A DNA stretch of 64,000 nucleotides. It comes from Candidatus Riflebacteria bacterium HGW-Riflebacteria-2 (GTDB lineage: Bacteria > Muiribacteriota > Ozemobacteria > Ozemobacterales > Ozemobacteraceae). Positions 25,558 to 33,343 of the stretch are shown in pieces. Below the pieces are notes generated by a model, which ran no database searches, was not told the origin of the DNA, and saw only the letters and a program-made list of their open reading frames with translations. Numbering within the stretch: position 1 is the first letter of the stretch; each line of letters begins with the position of its first letter. The stretch is taken from NCBI GenBank assembly GCA_002839435.1, contig PGYA01000005.1, positions 1-64,000 of the forward strand, in the 5' to 3' direction. Both the position numbers and the translations under genes were made by a program.

Positions 25558-26178
25558 TTATCTGGTGTTGAACGGAACCAGCTGGTTGGGATCGGCAAAA
25601 TGTGATTCTATATCAGCGAGGCCAGGTTCTGACAGGTCGGTTTTCTGACCTGGCAGTATGCTGAGCATCTGATCTGCCATAACCTTGTTCGTTTCGCCAG
25701 AGTTCGTGGTAAATTCAACTATGCCTTCTTTAACCCTCAGTTCAAGAGCTTCTTCTTTGACGGCAATTGAAAATACCGTGCCAAGAACGCAGCAGACTCC
25801 CTGCGGGGTTTTGGCTTTAAACCCTTTGCCATTTTTGTCTATTTTGTAGATGGCGGTTCCGCTGTTTTGCAGCACATCCGCTTCAGAGGTGCTTTCGAAG
25901 GTAAAAGTTACGTCAGATTTAAAGTTGATAATGCCTTTGTTGAGTAATTTAACTGTGGCGAAAGACTCGTCGCCGGTTTTTAAAATTCCGCTGTTATGGA
26001 TAGATGCGCCAGTTTTGGCCTCGATAAACTCATTGTCTTTGTGCGGCCGCAGTTTGACATCACCTTGAGCTGAAACAACAGTGGCGATAACCTCTTTCTT
26101 GCTGTTATCGCAGCCTGTAAGAGTAATACAAGCAATTAGCAAACAAAGCGTAAAGCCGGCAACGATGGATCTTATCAT
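25558..26178 (-). CDS. FecR-domain lipoprotein
   Basis: The 206-residue protein has a lipobox (LTGC, Cys near 23) and a FecR fold (about 30-170: VVSAQGDVKLRPHKDNEF, ILKTGDESFATVKLLNKG, TPQGVCCVLGTVFSI, LRVKEGIVEF). In other bacteria FecR domains sense signals for ECF sigma factors or bind glycans. No sigma partner adjoins it, so the role is open. aaggag sits before the ATG. It converges with the DHOD-like gene. Confidence 0.87.
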   Translation of the reverse strand: MIRSIVAGFTLCLLIACITLTGCDNSKKEVIATVVSAQGDVKLRPHKDNEFIEAKTGASIHNSGILKTGDESFATVKLLNKGIINFKSDVTFTFESTSEADVLQNSGTAIYKIDKNGKGFKAKTPQGVCCVLGTVFSIAVKEEALELRVKEGIVEFTTNSGETNKVMADQMLSILPGQKTDLSEPGLADIESHFADPNQLVPFNTR

Positions 26179-26227
26179 ATTTTACTCCTTGATGACGTGA
26201 CGGGGCCCTCTTAGTTTATTTTCCATT

Positions 26228-26262
26228 GAGATTGCTTCGTCGCTTCGCTTCTCGCAATGACA
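26228..26262. repeat. Dispersed-repeat-like 35-mer (attgcttcgtcgcttcgc type)
   Basis: This short sequence with attgc at one end and gcaat near the other resembles a repeat seen across many environmental bacterial genomes. It has an imperfect stem (attgc/gcaat) around a cttcg-rich core. Recognition is from memory, not a search. Only one copy is visible in this window. Confidence 0.45.
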
Positions 26263-26499
26263 GGCTAAGAGAGGCTTTATCTACAAGAACAAAGCAACGC
26301 GGTATACCTAAGGCACAAGCCCGCTTTGAGTTAATCTCAAAGGCGCTGAACATTGCAGATACCTCAATTGCTAATATATTACCGCTTAATTATAAACGTT
26401 AAAAAAGCAGTTTTGTCACTGCTGAAAATGATAATAAAAGTAGAGCAGCTCATGTGTTCTTAGACGGCTTGCCTCTTTTCGGATCAGTCTGATTTTTGA
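26263..26499. other. Non-coding stretch with a small hairpin
   Basis: No convincing gene is present between the FecR lipoprotein and the FmdE-family gene. A 7-bp inverted repeat, ctttgag/ctcaaag (26324-26342, 5-base loop), is the only structure I can point to. The last 100 bases are AT-rich. Confidence 0.4.
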
Positions 26500-27099
26500 T
26501 CAGCCTGGGCGGTAGTAGCGCATTTCGCCGCTGCAGACACCGCATTTTTCTTCAGAACTGCTGCGTAAAAAAGATTCACCACAGTTTACGCAGGGTGCTG
26601 CCGGCAGCATATCGCCTTTGCCGAATTTGTCGAGCCAGACGTTTTCGAGTTTGATTATCTCTTGACGCACTGACATAAATTCTTTAACGACCTGTTCACC
26701 AGACTTGCGGCGAGCTTCGCCACCAGCCTTAACTTCGGCTGAACGTGTGCGCATAAAGAAATTGTATAATTCGGGCGTCTTTTCGGCCGAAATCTTGCTG
26801 ATATCAATGCTGGCTCTTACTCCACGGCCATCAGCACGGTCATATAGTGTCAGCGCATATCGACCAAGCTTTTCGTAGGTTTTCAGATAGCGATTGCCGA
26901 GTGTGCATCCGGTCATCACCTGAATAATATCGCACAGGCAGGAAGTTGACTCGCAAATTGCGTTGACTTTGTCTTTTACTTCGCCAAGCCGTTCTTCGCA
27001 GGCAGCAACCATTGCGGCTCCGATTGCCAGGCCTGGAGCTTTTTTGTGGTGAAATGCACAAGCTTTTTCGAACCAATCAAGTATTTCTCTATCAGTCAT
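26500..27099 (-). CDS. FmdE-family protein with C-terminal zinc ribbon
   Basis: The 199-residue protein matches the FmdE family (named after formylmethanofuran dehydrogenase subunit E). The N-terminal domain has FHHKKAPGLAIGAAM and the Cys-rich ESTSCLCDIIQVMTGCTLGN that carries the metal site. The C-terminus is a four-cysteine ribbon (CVNC ... CGVC). Homologues in non-methanogens are linked to molybdopterin or one-carbon enzymes, but the reaction is unknown. The usual FHGH motif reads FHHK here. It is a single gene; a run of A/T before the ATG contains gagag as a weak SD. Confidence 0.85.
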   Translation of the reverse strand: MTDREILDWFEKACAFHHKKAPGLAIGAAMVAACEERLGEVKDKVNAICESTSCLCDIIQVMTGCTLGNRYLKTYEKLGRYALTLYDRADGRGVRASIDISKISAEKTPELYNFFMRTRSAEVKAGGEARRKSGEQVVKEFMSVRQEIIKLENVWLDKFGKGDMLPAAPCVNCGESFLRSSSEEKCGVCSGEMRYYRPG

Positions 27100-27299
27100 A
27101 GTTTTTTTCTCTCGAATTTTTATTTGTGCTCCCTGAAGCCTATCATATTGCCGGGCGAATTTGCACTACCTTATGAATCAAACTTTGAGCCGGCGCGAAG
27201 CAAAACTCGAGTTTTTGGCTGATAGAGGCATTGAGAGAGGTTGAGTAGTGAATAGTAGTGCTGTGTCGAGATGAATAGCTGATGAACATAAGGTTCAGT

Positions 27300-27318
27300 C
27301 TATTGTTTAAAACAATAG
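27300..27318. promoter_or_regulatory. Perfect 19-bp palindrome upstream of the TonB receptor promoter
   Basis: Nine-base arms ctattgttt and aaacaatag flank a single A. It ends 12 bases upstream of the -35 box of the TonB receptor promoter, a position typical of an activator site. It does not match the classic Fur box. The rest of the 324-base gap (27100-27423) contains no gene. Confidence 0.65.
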
Positions 27319-27330
27319 TATAAATTTGGT

Positions 27331-27359
27331 TTGCTAAGTAGTGTTAAGTATGGTATAAA
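27331..27359 (+). promoter_or_regulatory. Sigma70-type promoter for the TonB receptor
   Basis: TTGCTA (27331-27336), a 17-base spacer and TATAAA (27354-27359) form a good housekeeping promoter. The predicted leader is about 58 bases, ending in gggggtagag before the ATG at 27424. Confidence 0.55.
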
Positions 27360-27423
27360 TTTTTGTAACGACTGTTGTGTGGCATTTGACGTAAGATTAC
27401 GAATTAGTTTTTTGGGGGTAGAG

Positions 27424-29412
27424 ATGAAGACATCCGTCCAGGGATTCAGGGTTTTATTACTGGTTGTGTTTGGATTGACGGCAATGATAGCGGTCGCGCA
27501 GAGCGAGCCGGGCGACAGTCAGGCGTTCAGACTTCCCGACCTCGCGGTAGATGCCGAAAGGGCCACCTATAAAGGACTGTTTGAGCGGCCGCAGGATTCC
27601 GTCGGTATCGAAAAAATTGAGCTGAAGGCATATAAAGACCCGGTTGAGCTGTTGCGCTCAATGAACCCTTCGATAACTGGCGGGCACGGTCTGCTTGGCG
27701 CGATAATGACTCCTGAACTGCGTGGTTTCGATGGCAAACACACCAAGGTTCTTATTGATGGCTGCTCAATCAATACGCCGTGGAACAGTGCTTCTTCTCT
27801 TTCTGGTTTCCCGATACGCCGGTTGCAGAAGGCAACGGTAGTGCCTGGTGGCAGTTCGCTGATTTATGGACCAAACGGGCTGGCCGGTGCGGTCAACCTG
27901 ACCCTGCCGACTGCGAGAGACCTGGAAGGCCTGACCATGGTGCAGGAAGCCGGCAGCGAAGGCACCCGCCACGAAGAATACATTTACGGTAAGGTGGCGC
28001 ATCAAAACGAGCACCTGTTTGGAGTTTTCCGTGACAACTATGATGGCAGGCGGTATTACAAAACCTATGGCATCGGTGGCAATAATTCTGACAACCTGAT
28101 GCTCCTGTATCGTGGCCGGGTTGAGACTGATTCAGGCTGGGTTTTCAAGGCAACGGTGCTTGAAAGTGATGGTAGTATAAGTATTCCCAACTACAAGGAA
28201 CGCTTCGAGCCTTGGGAAATGTCGCATCATGACTACGTTGTCGAAAAAGATTTTGGTAATGACCGCAGTCTGGTGCTGCGTTACGCGCGTTATCGCGATT
28301 ATAGCGCCAACCAGCTTTACACAGATTATACTCTGACGGTAGCTTCGGGCACTGTTGATCATGCCGATGATGTGACGCTTCAGATGAAAACGATAGAGGC
28401 ACTTTACAATTTTAAGCTTGGCAAAAGCCACAGCCTCACTGTTGGCGCACAGCAGCAGGAAGTAAAGGATACCGGACACGACATGAAACCCGGCATTGAG
28501 AACAACTGGCTCGATACAAAAGGCTATTTTATCAGCGACTCGATTGCTGCCGGTGACAAGCTTGATCTTCAGCTGATTGCCCGCTCTGACGAATCGTTTG
28601 AATCTGATTCAGAAACATCCTGGTCGGTTGCCGCCAATTATGCGCTTAGCAGCCGACTCGATATCGGTGCCGGTGTCAGCCGCACGGTGCGGTTCCCCAA
28701 CGTACAGGAGCTTTATCGCGGCAGCCGTGTTTTCGGTAATGAAAACCTTGAACCTGAAAAAGCTGACAATCGTGAATTCAGGCTGGGTTACCGGGTCAGC
28801 GACGACTGGAACCTCTCACTCACCAGATTTGATTCTGACATCGAAAACAAGATAGCGCAGATCACCTCGGTGGCAGGCGGAGTTATCGCCGGTGTCGGCA
28901 CCCTGAAGGCCAACGAAGCCTATTATATCAACATTGACGAAGCTACGCAGGCCGGCTGGGAAGTCAGTATAGACGGCAGTATAAACCGTGACTTTGACGC
29001 CTGGTTCAACTACACCCGCATTGACAGTGCCGAAGACGAAACCCGCAATCTGCGCCTTGTTGCCAAGCCAGAATACAAGTTCACCGGCGGCACTATGTAT
29101 CATCAGGGCAAACTCTCTGCCATGCTCAGCTGCGAACATCAGGGCGCAACCAAAGCAACTCAGACTATAGATTCCGCTGGCAAAGCGACAAATTACGACC
29201 GCGTCGATTCCTCGACCACTTTCAATCTTGGGCTCAGACACAGTTTTACTGACAGGTTCTCGATGTACATCGATGTCGATAATATTGCCGACAAGGACGA
29301 CATCGTGCTGGTACAGTCTTCTGACATAAAGAACAAGGCTGGTTTGCTGACCGACCCGATCTATTACCGCAGTGGCCGTAAATTCACCTTCGGCGCCGAA
29401 ATGAAGTTCTGA
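27424..29412 (+). CDS. TonB-dependent outer-membrane receptor
   Basis: The 662-residue protein has a signal peptide (VLLLVVFGLTAMIAVAQS), a plug domain (about 45-165: KDPVELLRSMNPSITGGHG, FDGKHTKVLIDGCSINTPW, GGSSLIYGPNGLAGAVNL) and a 22-strand-type barrel ending in YYRSGRKFTFGAEMKF with a terminal aromatic residue. The substrate is not apparent. The ATG at 27424 with gggggtagag is chosen; 31 upstream open codons are rejected as they precede the signal peptide and overlap the promoter. The permease and methyltransferase genes that follow suggest uptake and handling of a metal, metalloid or cofactor. Confidence 0.92.
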   Translation: MKTSVQGFRVLLLVVFGLTAMIAVAQSEPGDSQAFRLPDLAVDAERATYKGLFERPQDSVGIEKIELKAYKDPVELLRSMNPSITGGHGLLGAIMTPELRGFDGKHTKVLIDGCSINTPWNSASSLSGFPIRRLQKATVVPGGSSLIYGPNGLAGAVNLTLPTARDLEGLTMVQEAGSEGTRHEEYIYGKVAHQNEHLFGVFRDNYDGRRYYKTYGIGGNNSDNLMLLYRGRVETDSGWVFKATVLESDGSISIPNYKERFEPWEMSHHDYVVEKDFGNDRSLVLRYARYRDYSANQLYTDYTLTVASGTVDHADDVTLQMKTIEALYNFKLGKSHSLTVGAQQQEVKDTGHDMKPGIENNWLDTKGYFISDSIAAGDKLDLQLIARSDESFESDSETSWSVAANYALSSRLDIGAGVSRTVRFPNVQELYRGSRVFGNENLEPEKADNREFRLGYRVSDDWNLSLTRFDSDIENKIAQITSVAGGVIAGVGTLKANEAYYINIDEATQAGWEVSIDGSINRDFDAWFNYTRIDSAEDETRNLRLVAKPEYKFTGGTMYHQGKLSAMLSCEHQGATKATQTIDSAGKATNYDRVDSSTTFNLGLRHSFTDRFSMYIDVDNIADKDDIVLVQSSDIKNKAGLLTDPIYYRSGRKFTFGAEMKF

Positions 29413-29461
29413 GCCAAAAGCTTCGGCCATCAGACGGGATGCTTTTTCTCCAGCGATTCGT

Positions 29462-29489
29462 GCAGGGGTTCAACAGGTTGAACCCCTGC
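29462..29489 (+). terminator. Strong hairpin after the TonB receptor
   Basis: gcaggggttcaac (29462-29474) and gttgaacccctgc (29477-29489) are perfectly complementary, giving an 11-12-bp GC-rich stem with a tiny loop. No T-run follows, so it may attenuate rather than stop transcription into the permease gene. Confidence 0.55.
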
Positions 29490-29607
29490 GCCAATTCTCA
29501 TTGATAATTGCTTTCGAATTGAGAAAAATGCAGGCATACGCCAGAAAAATGATGTAATATATTGTAATTCGCGTTGATGGCAAAATACACAATAGTGAGA
29601 ACATGCA

Positions 29608-31092
29608 ATGAATGCTGAAAATAAGGATAAGAAAGACAAGAAAGACAAGAAAGACAATAGCGTCTGTCTCGATGCCGGGTGTGACGCTGATAAGCCTGAA
29701 AAATCAGACATGCCAGAAAAGTCAGAAAAGACTGAAAAGTCAGGCAAATCGGAAAATACTGAGAAGTCTGCCGCGTCAGAAGGTGCAGAAAAGCATCTGA
29801 AATCGAAAGACGACTTCAACCTGCGCCCTGAGCCAAGCGGTTTTGAGCTTGGTGCCAAAAAAATACTCTGGATCGTTTTTGTCATCTGTTTTGGCATTTT
29901 TCTGTTTTTTACCAGTGATAAGGGCGAGCCGGTTATGCGCAAGGATACTATTTCGTTTGTGAAAGGGCTGGCCAACTGGCTGATTTTGTCATCACACTCG
30001 GGCTCTACTGCGCTGCTAGACTTTCTTTCGACGCATCTTATCTCGGCGATGGTACCGGCATTTTTTCTTGCCGCCGCGATTTCGACGTTCTTTTCTAAAG
30101 AAACCATCATCATGGCGATCGGCAAAAAGTCGAACCCGCTGACCAGTTATCCGCTGGCCGCCTTTGCCGGCGCGATTCTGACCGTCTGTTCGTGCGGCGT
30201 GTTGCCGATTTTCATGAGCCTGCTGCAAAGCGGCGCCGGCATTGGCCCGGCTATCACCTTTCTCTACGCTTCACCGGCGATTAACCTGATTTCGATTATC
30301 TACACCTGGAAAATCATTCCTACGATGCTTTGGCCGCGCATTATCGCGGTTGCCATCTGCGCTATCGCTATTGGTTGGCTGATGTCGAAGATTTTTGCCA
30401 ACATGCCTGATGAATTTGAGAGCGAAGAGTTCAAGATCAAGCCGTCAAAGCGCAAAGCCTGGCAGGAAGGTGTTTTCTTTCTGCTTCTTGTGGCGATCAT
30501 GTTGACTTCAACCAATCTGTTCTCGGGTATCACCGATCATCTGGTGCCGGCTGCGTGGTTTGCCACGCGCGGCGAGGATGTGGCAATCAAGACCGCACAG
30601 TTGGCGGGAAAACTGCTGGCGATACTGATCGAGATCATTCTTGTCGTGGTTGCGTTGCGCATGTGGTTCACCTGGGACGACACGCGCAAATGGCTCAAAC
30701 GCACCTATCGTCAGGCACGCAGTATCATGCCAATGGTCATACTGGGTATTTTCTTCTCGGGCTTTCTTGGCGGCACTTCGGCACTGGTTTCTTCTTTTTC
30801 GGCATTTTCCGACAACAGCGTATTCAGCAACCTTGCTGCTTCAATGATAGGTGCCATGCTTTACTTTGGCTCGATTGTCGGCGTAAACGTGGTAGACCTG
30901 TTCATGCGCTGGGGTATGCATCACGGGCCAGCGATGGCGCTGCTGTTGGCCGGGCCTTCTATCAGCCTGCCGAGCGTTCTGGCATTGATGCCGATCATGG
31001 GTAAATATCGAACAGCTGTCTTTCTGGGGCTGGTTGTTATTTTTACGACGATTGTCGGCCTGCTTTTTGGCGCATTCGGAACGGCAGGCTAA
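29608..31092 (+). CDS. ArsP/DUF318-type permease with Lys/Asp/Ser-rich N-terminal tail
   Basis: The 494-residue protein has at least eight membrane helices and the family signature TVCSCGVLPIFMSLLQSGAG plus ITFLYASPAINL (about 190-225), repeated more loosely in the second half (MALLLAGPSISLPSVLAL). Relatives export trivalent organoarsenicals or other metal species across the inner membrane. The first 70 residues are an unusual cytoplasmic tail: (KDK)-type repeats, then PEKS/TEKS/GKSE repeats, with two cysteines in VCLDAGCD. The nucleotide sequence there is a 9-mer tandem (aagaaagac). A weak gtgaga precedes the ATG. A SAM methyltransferase follows after 16 bases. Confidence 0.87.
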   Translation: MNAENKDKKDKKDKKDNSVCLDAGCDADKPEKSDMPEKSEKTEKSGKSENTEKSAASEGAEKHLKSKDDFNLRPEPSGFELGAKKILWIVFVICFGIFLFFTSDKGEPVMRKDTISFVKGLANWLILSSHSGSTALLDFLSTHLISAMVPAFFLAAAISTFFSKETIIMAIGKKSNPLTSYPLAAFAGAILTVCSCGVLPIFMSLLQSGAGIGPAITFLYASPAINLISIIYTWKIIPTMLWPRIIAVAICAIAIGWLMSKIFANMPDEFESEEFKIKPSKRKAWQEGVFFLLLVAIMLTSTNLFSGITDHLVPAAWFATRGEDVAIKTAQLAGKLLAILIEIILVVVALRMWFTWDDTRKWLKRTYRQARSIMPMVILGIFFSGFLGGTSALVSSFSAFSDNSVFSNLAASMIGAMLYFGSIVGVNVVDLFMRWGMHHGPAMALLLAGPSISLPSVLALMPIMGKYRTAVFLGLVVIFTTIVGLLFGAFGTAG

Positions 31093-31108
31093 GAACTGAG
31101 GTTCGAGC

Positions 31109-31714
31109 ATGAAGGAACACTATCAACTGCCGGTGTATAAGTATCTTACGCAGACGCTACTGCGTCACACTGATGTGCAGGCCGAACAGACTGATGCCGT
31201 GGATCTTGGCGGCGGTGATGGTGTGTGGGTATATTATCTGCTCGAGCAGGGTTTTAAAAGCGCAGCTCTCGTCGACAATGACTCCGATAAAATTCAAACA
31301 GCAGCTGAAAAGCTGACGGAATATTTCGCGCCTGAACGATTTCAGGCGATCAATGCCGATGTTACTGCTATTCCGGTGGCCAATGGCGCTTTTAACCTCG
31401 CCGTCAGTCGCAGTTCAATGCATTTCTGGCCAGACCTGCCGGCTGCCTGGCTCGAACTTGCCAGGGTAATACGCCCGGGTGGTTATGTATTTGCCGGTCG
31501 CGGTTTCGGCCCGGACCTGCCTGAAGACATCAGAGCAAGCGTAAAAGCCGCCAAATATCAGAAATTGTATGGCGACAGCAACGAAAAGCACCAGGAACCG
31601 CCATCGATGCCAGCCAAAGAGCTAAGCAAAATAGCTGCCGAAGCTGGTTTCAAAACTATTGCGGTCCTTCCCGATCACAAGGCTTACTGGTTTCTGGCCC
31701 AGAAGAACCGCTAA
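31109..31714 (+). CDS. Class I SAM-dependent methyltransferase
   Basis: The 201-residue protein has the Rossmann methyltransferase motifs: DLGGGDGVWVYYLLEQG (motif I, about 32-48), D at the end of strand 2 (LVDNDSDKI), NADVTAIPVANGAFNLAVSR (motif II region) and LARVIRPGGYVFAGRG (motif III). It belongs to the UbiE/MenG-like small methyltransferases. It lacks the cysteines of ArsM arsenite methyltransferases. Its substrate may be linked to the adjacent permease. gagg precedes the start. Its last 59 bases overlap the convergent murJ end. Confidence 0.88.
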   Translation: MKEHYQLPVYKYLTQTLLRHTDVQAEQTDAVDLGGGDGVWVYYLLEQGFKSAALVDNDSDKIQTAAEKLTEYFAPERFQAINADVTAIPVANGAFNLAVSRSSMHFWPDLPAAWLELARVIRPGGYVFAGRGFGPDLPEDIRASVKAAKYQKLYGDSNEKHQEPPSMPAKELSKIAAEAGFKTIAVLPDHKAYWFLAQKNR

Positions 31715-33338
31715 CTTTACCACGACGCAGGCGGCGGAGAAGCATGTCGCCGGCTTTTTTCGCTTCTTCGATTTTGAGCAGCGTTGATACTGTTGCTATG
31801 GTCAGCGATCCGGCGATGAGCGCCAGCGTCAGGGTGATGATAGAATTCAGCAGGCTGTTGATAGCGACAGAGCCAGAGATGGCAGCTATCATCGGTGCCA
31901 GCCGGATAAAACTCTGCCACATGACAAGTCCGGAAAGCGAAGTTGCCGCGAGGATTTTGAGCATGGCCGCAGTCATGCCGAAACGGTTGAAGCTGCCGAG
32001 GCGGTGCTGTAGTTTGTAGAAGAGGATGCCGGCATTGACCATGGCGCCGATGCTGGTGCCCAGTGCCAGGCCCCAGTAGCCGAGAGGTTTGATGAGAGCC
32101 AGATTCAGTACAATGTTGACGGTAACTGCGCTGATACTTGCAATTACTGGTATTTTTGTTTCGTCCAGCGTATAGAATGCCGGCCCCATTACCTTGATAA
32201 GCGAAAAGAACAGCAGGCCGCACGCGTAAGCTCGGAGCGCTATTGCCGTTGCCATTGTGTCTTCAGGGGTGAAGCGGCCATGCTGAAAAAGAATGCGCAC
32301 GGCGGGTTCGGCCAGGGCCAGAATGGCGAAGCAGGCGAAGAGGTTGATGAAAGAAGAGAGTCTGATCGAAGAGGCCAGCGTCTGCGACATGGCATCGCGG
32401 TCATTGCTGGCAGCCTGCCGCGAGATTACCGGCAGAGTGGCCTGGGCGACGGCGACGCCGAAAAGGCCGAGTGGTAGCTGCATGACGCGAAATGCGTAAC
32501 TCAGGTAGCTTACCGCGCCATCGCCTTGTGAGGTGGCAAGTATGGTGCTGATAGCTATGTTTACCTGGGTTGCGGCGAGACCTATAGTACCGGGAATGAT
32601 CAACTTGATGATACGCTGAATGCCGGGGTCCTGAAAATTGAGAACCCAGCGAAACCGGTAGCCATGGCGAAACAACGCTGGCAATTGCACGGCAAACTGA
32701 ATAAGGCCGCCGAGCATGGCGCCGATCGCCATGCCGGTAATTGCCGGGTAATCGTAACTTCTGGCAATCGGACAGATTAACCAGCCGGAGAGAATCATGC
32801 TGAGATTGAGAAATACCGGGGCAATGGCTGGTATGAAGAACTCTCCGAGTGAGTTGAGCATACCCATGGAGATGGCTGCCCATGAGATCGCGAGCAGAAA
32901 AGGAAACATGATTCGGGTCATGCTCACGGTGGCTTCAAATTTTTCGGGGTTACTGGTAAATTCGGGTGCAAGCGTGCTGACAATAAGGGGACTGAAGGCT
33001 ATGCCAAGTATGGTCAGAATGCCGACGACGATAAAGATGGCGCAGAAGGTAAGATTGGTCAGTCGAAAAGCTTTTTGACGACCTTCCTTTGCGAGAATGC
33101 TGTTGAATGTTGGTATGAATGCTGCGCTCATGGCACCTTCGGCAAAAAGATCGCGCAGCAGGTTGGGAATTCTGAAAGCGACGTTAAAGGCATCTGTCCA
33201 GATGCCGGCGCCAAAGAGGTAAGCAAAGGTCTGTTCGCGCACCAGGCCGGCGATGCGACTGAAAAAAGTGGCAACGCCCATTACCGCCGCTGATCTGGCG
33301 ATAGAGTGTGGCTTGTTGTTGTCGATAGTGTCGGCCAA
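31656..33338 (-). CDS. murJ: Lipid II flippase MurJ (MviN)
   Basis: The 560-residue MOP-family protein has about 14 membrane helices with the family signatures GVATFFSRIAGLVREQTFAY, FRIPNLLRDLFAEGAMSAAF and LGSFNRFG. It moves lipid II to the periplasmic face for peptidoglycan synthesis. The only in-frame start near the N-terminus is a TTG at 33338, five bases after the preceding gene's stop; a later ATG (residue 20) would remove part of the first conserved segment. The last 20 or so residues are polar and overlap the methyltransferase gene. Confidence 0.94.
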   Translation of the reverse strand: MADTIDNNKPHSIARSAAVMGVATFFSRIAGLVREQTFAYLFGAGIWTDAFNVAFRIPNLLRDLFAEGAMSAAFIPTFNSILAKEGRQKAFRLTNLTFCAIFIVVGILTILGIAFSPLIVSTLAPEFTSNPEKFEATVSMTRIMFPFLLAISWAAISMGMLNSLGEFFIPAIAPVFLNLSMILSGWLICPIARSYDYPAITGMAIGAMLGGLIQFAVQLPALFRHGYRFRWVLNFQDPGIQRIIKLIIPGTIGLAATQVNIAISTILATSQGDGAVSYLSYAFRVMQLPLGLFGVAVAQATLPVISRQAASNDRDAMSQTLASSIRLSSFINLFACFAILALAEPAVRILFQHGRFTPEDTMATAIALRAYACGLLFFSLIKVMGPAFYTLDETKIPVIASISAVTVNIVLNLALIKPLGYWGLALGTSIGAMVNAGILFYKLQHRLGSFNRFGMTAAMLKILAATSLSGLVMWQSFIRLAPMIAAISGSVAINSLLNSIITLTLALIAGSLTIATVSTLLKIEEAKKAGDMLLRRLRRGKVSGSSGPETSKPCDREGPQ

Positions 33339-33343
33339 GGTGC

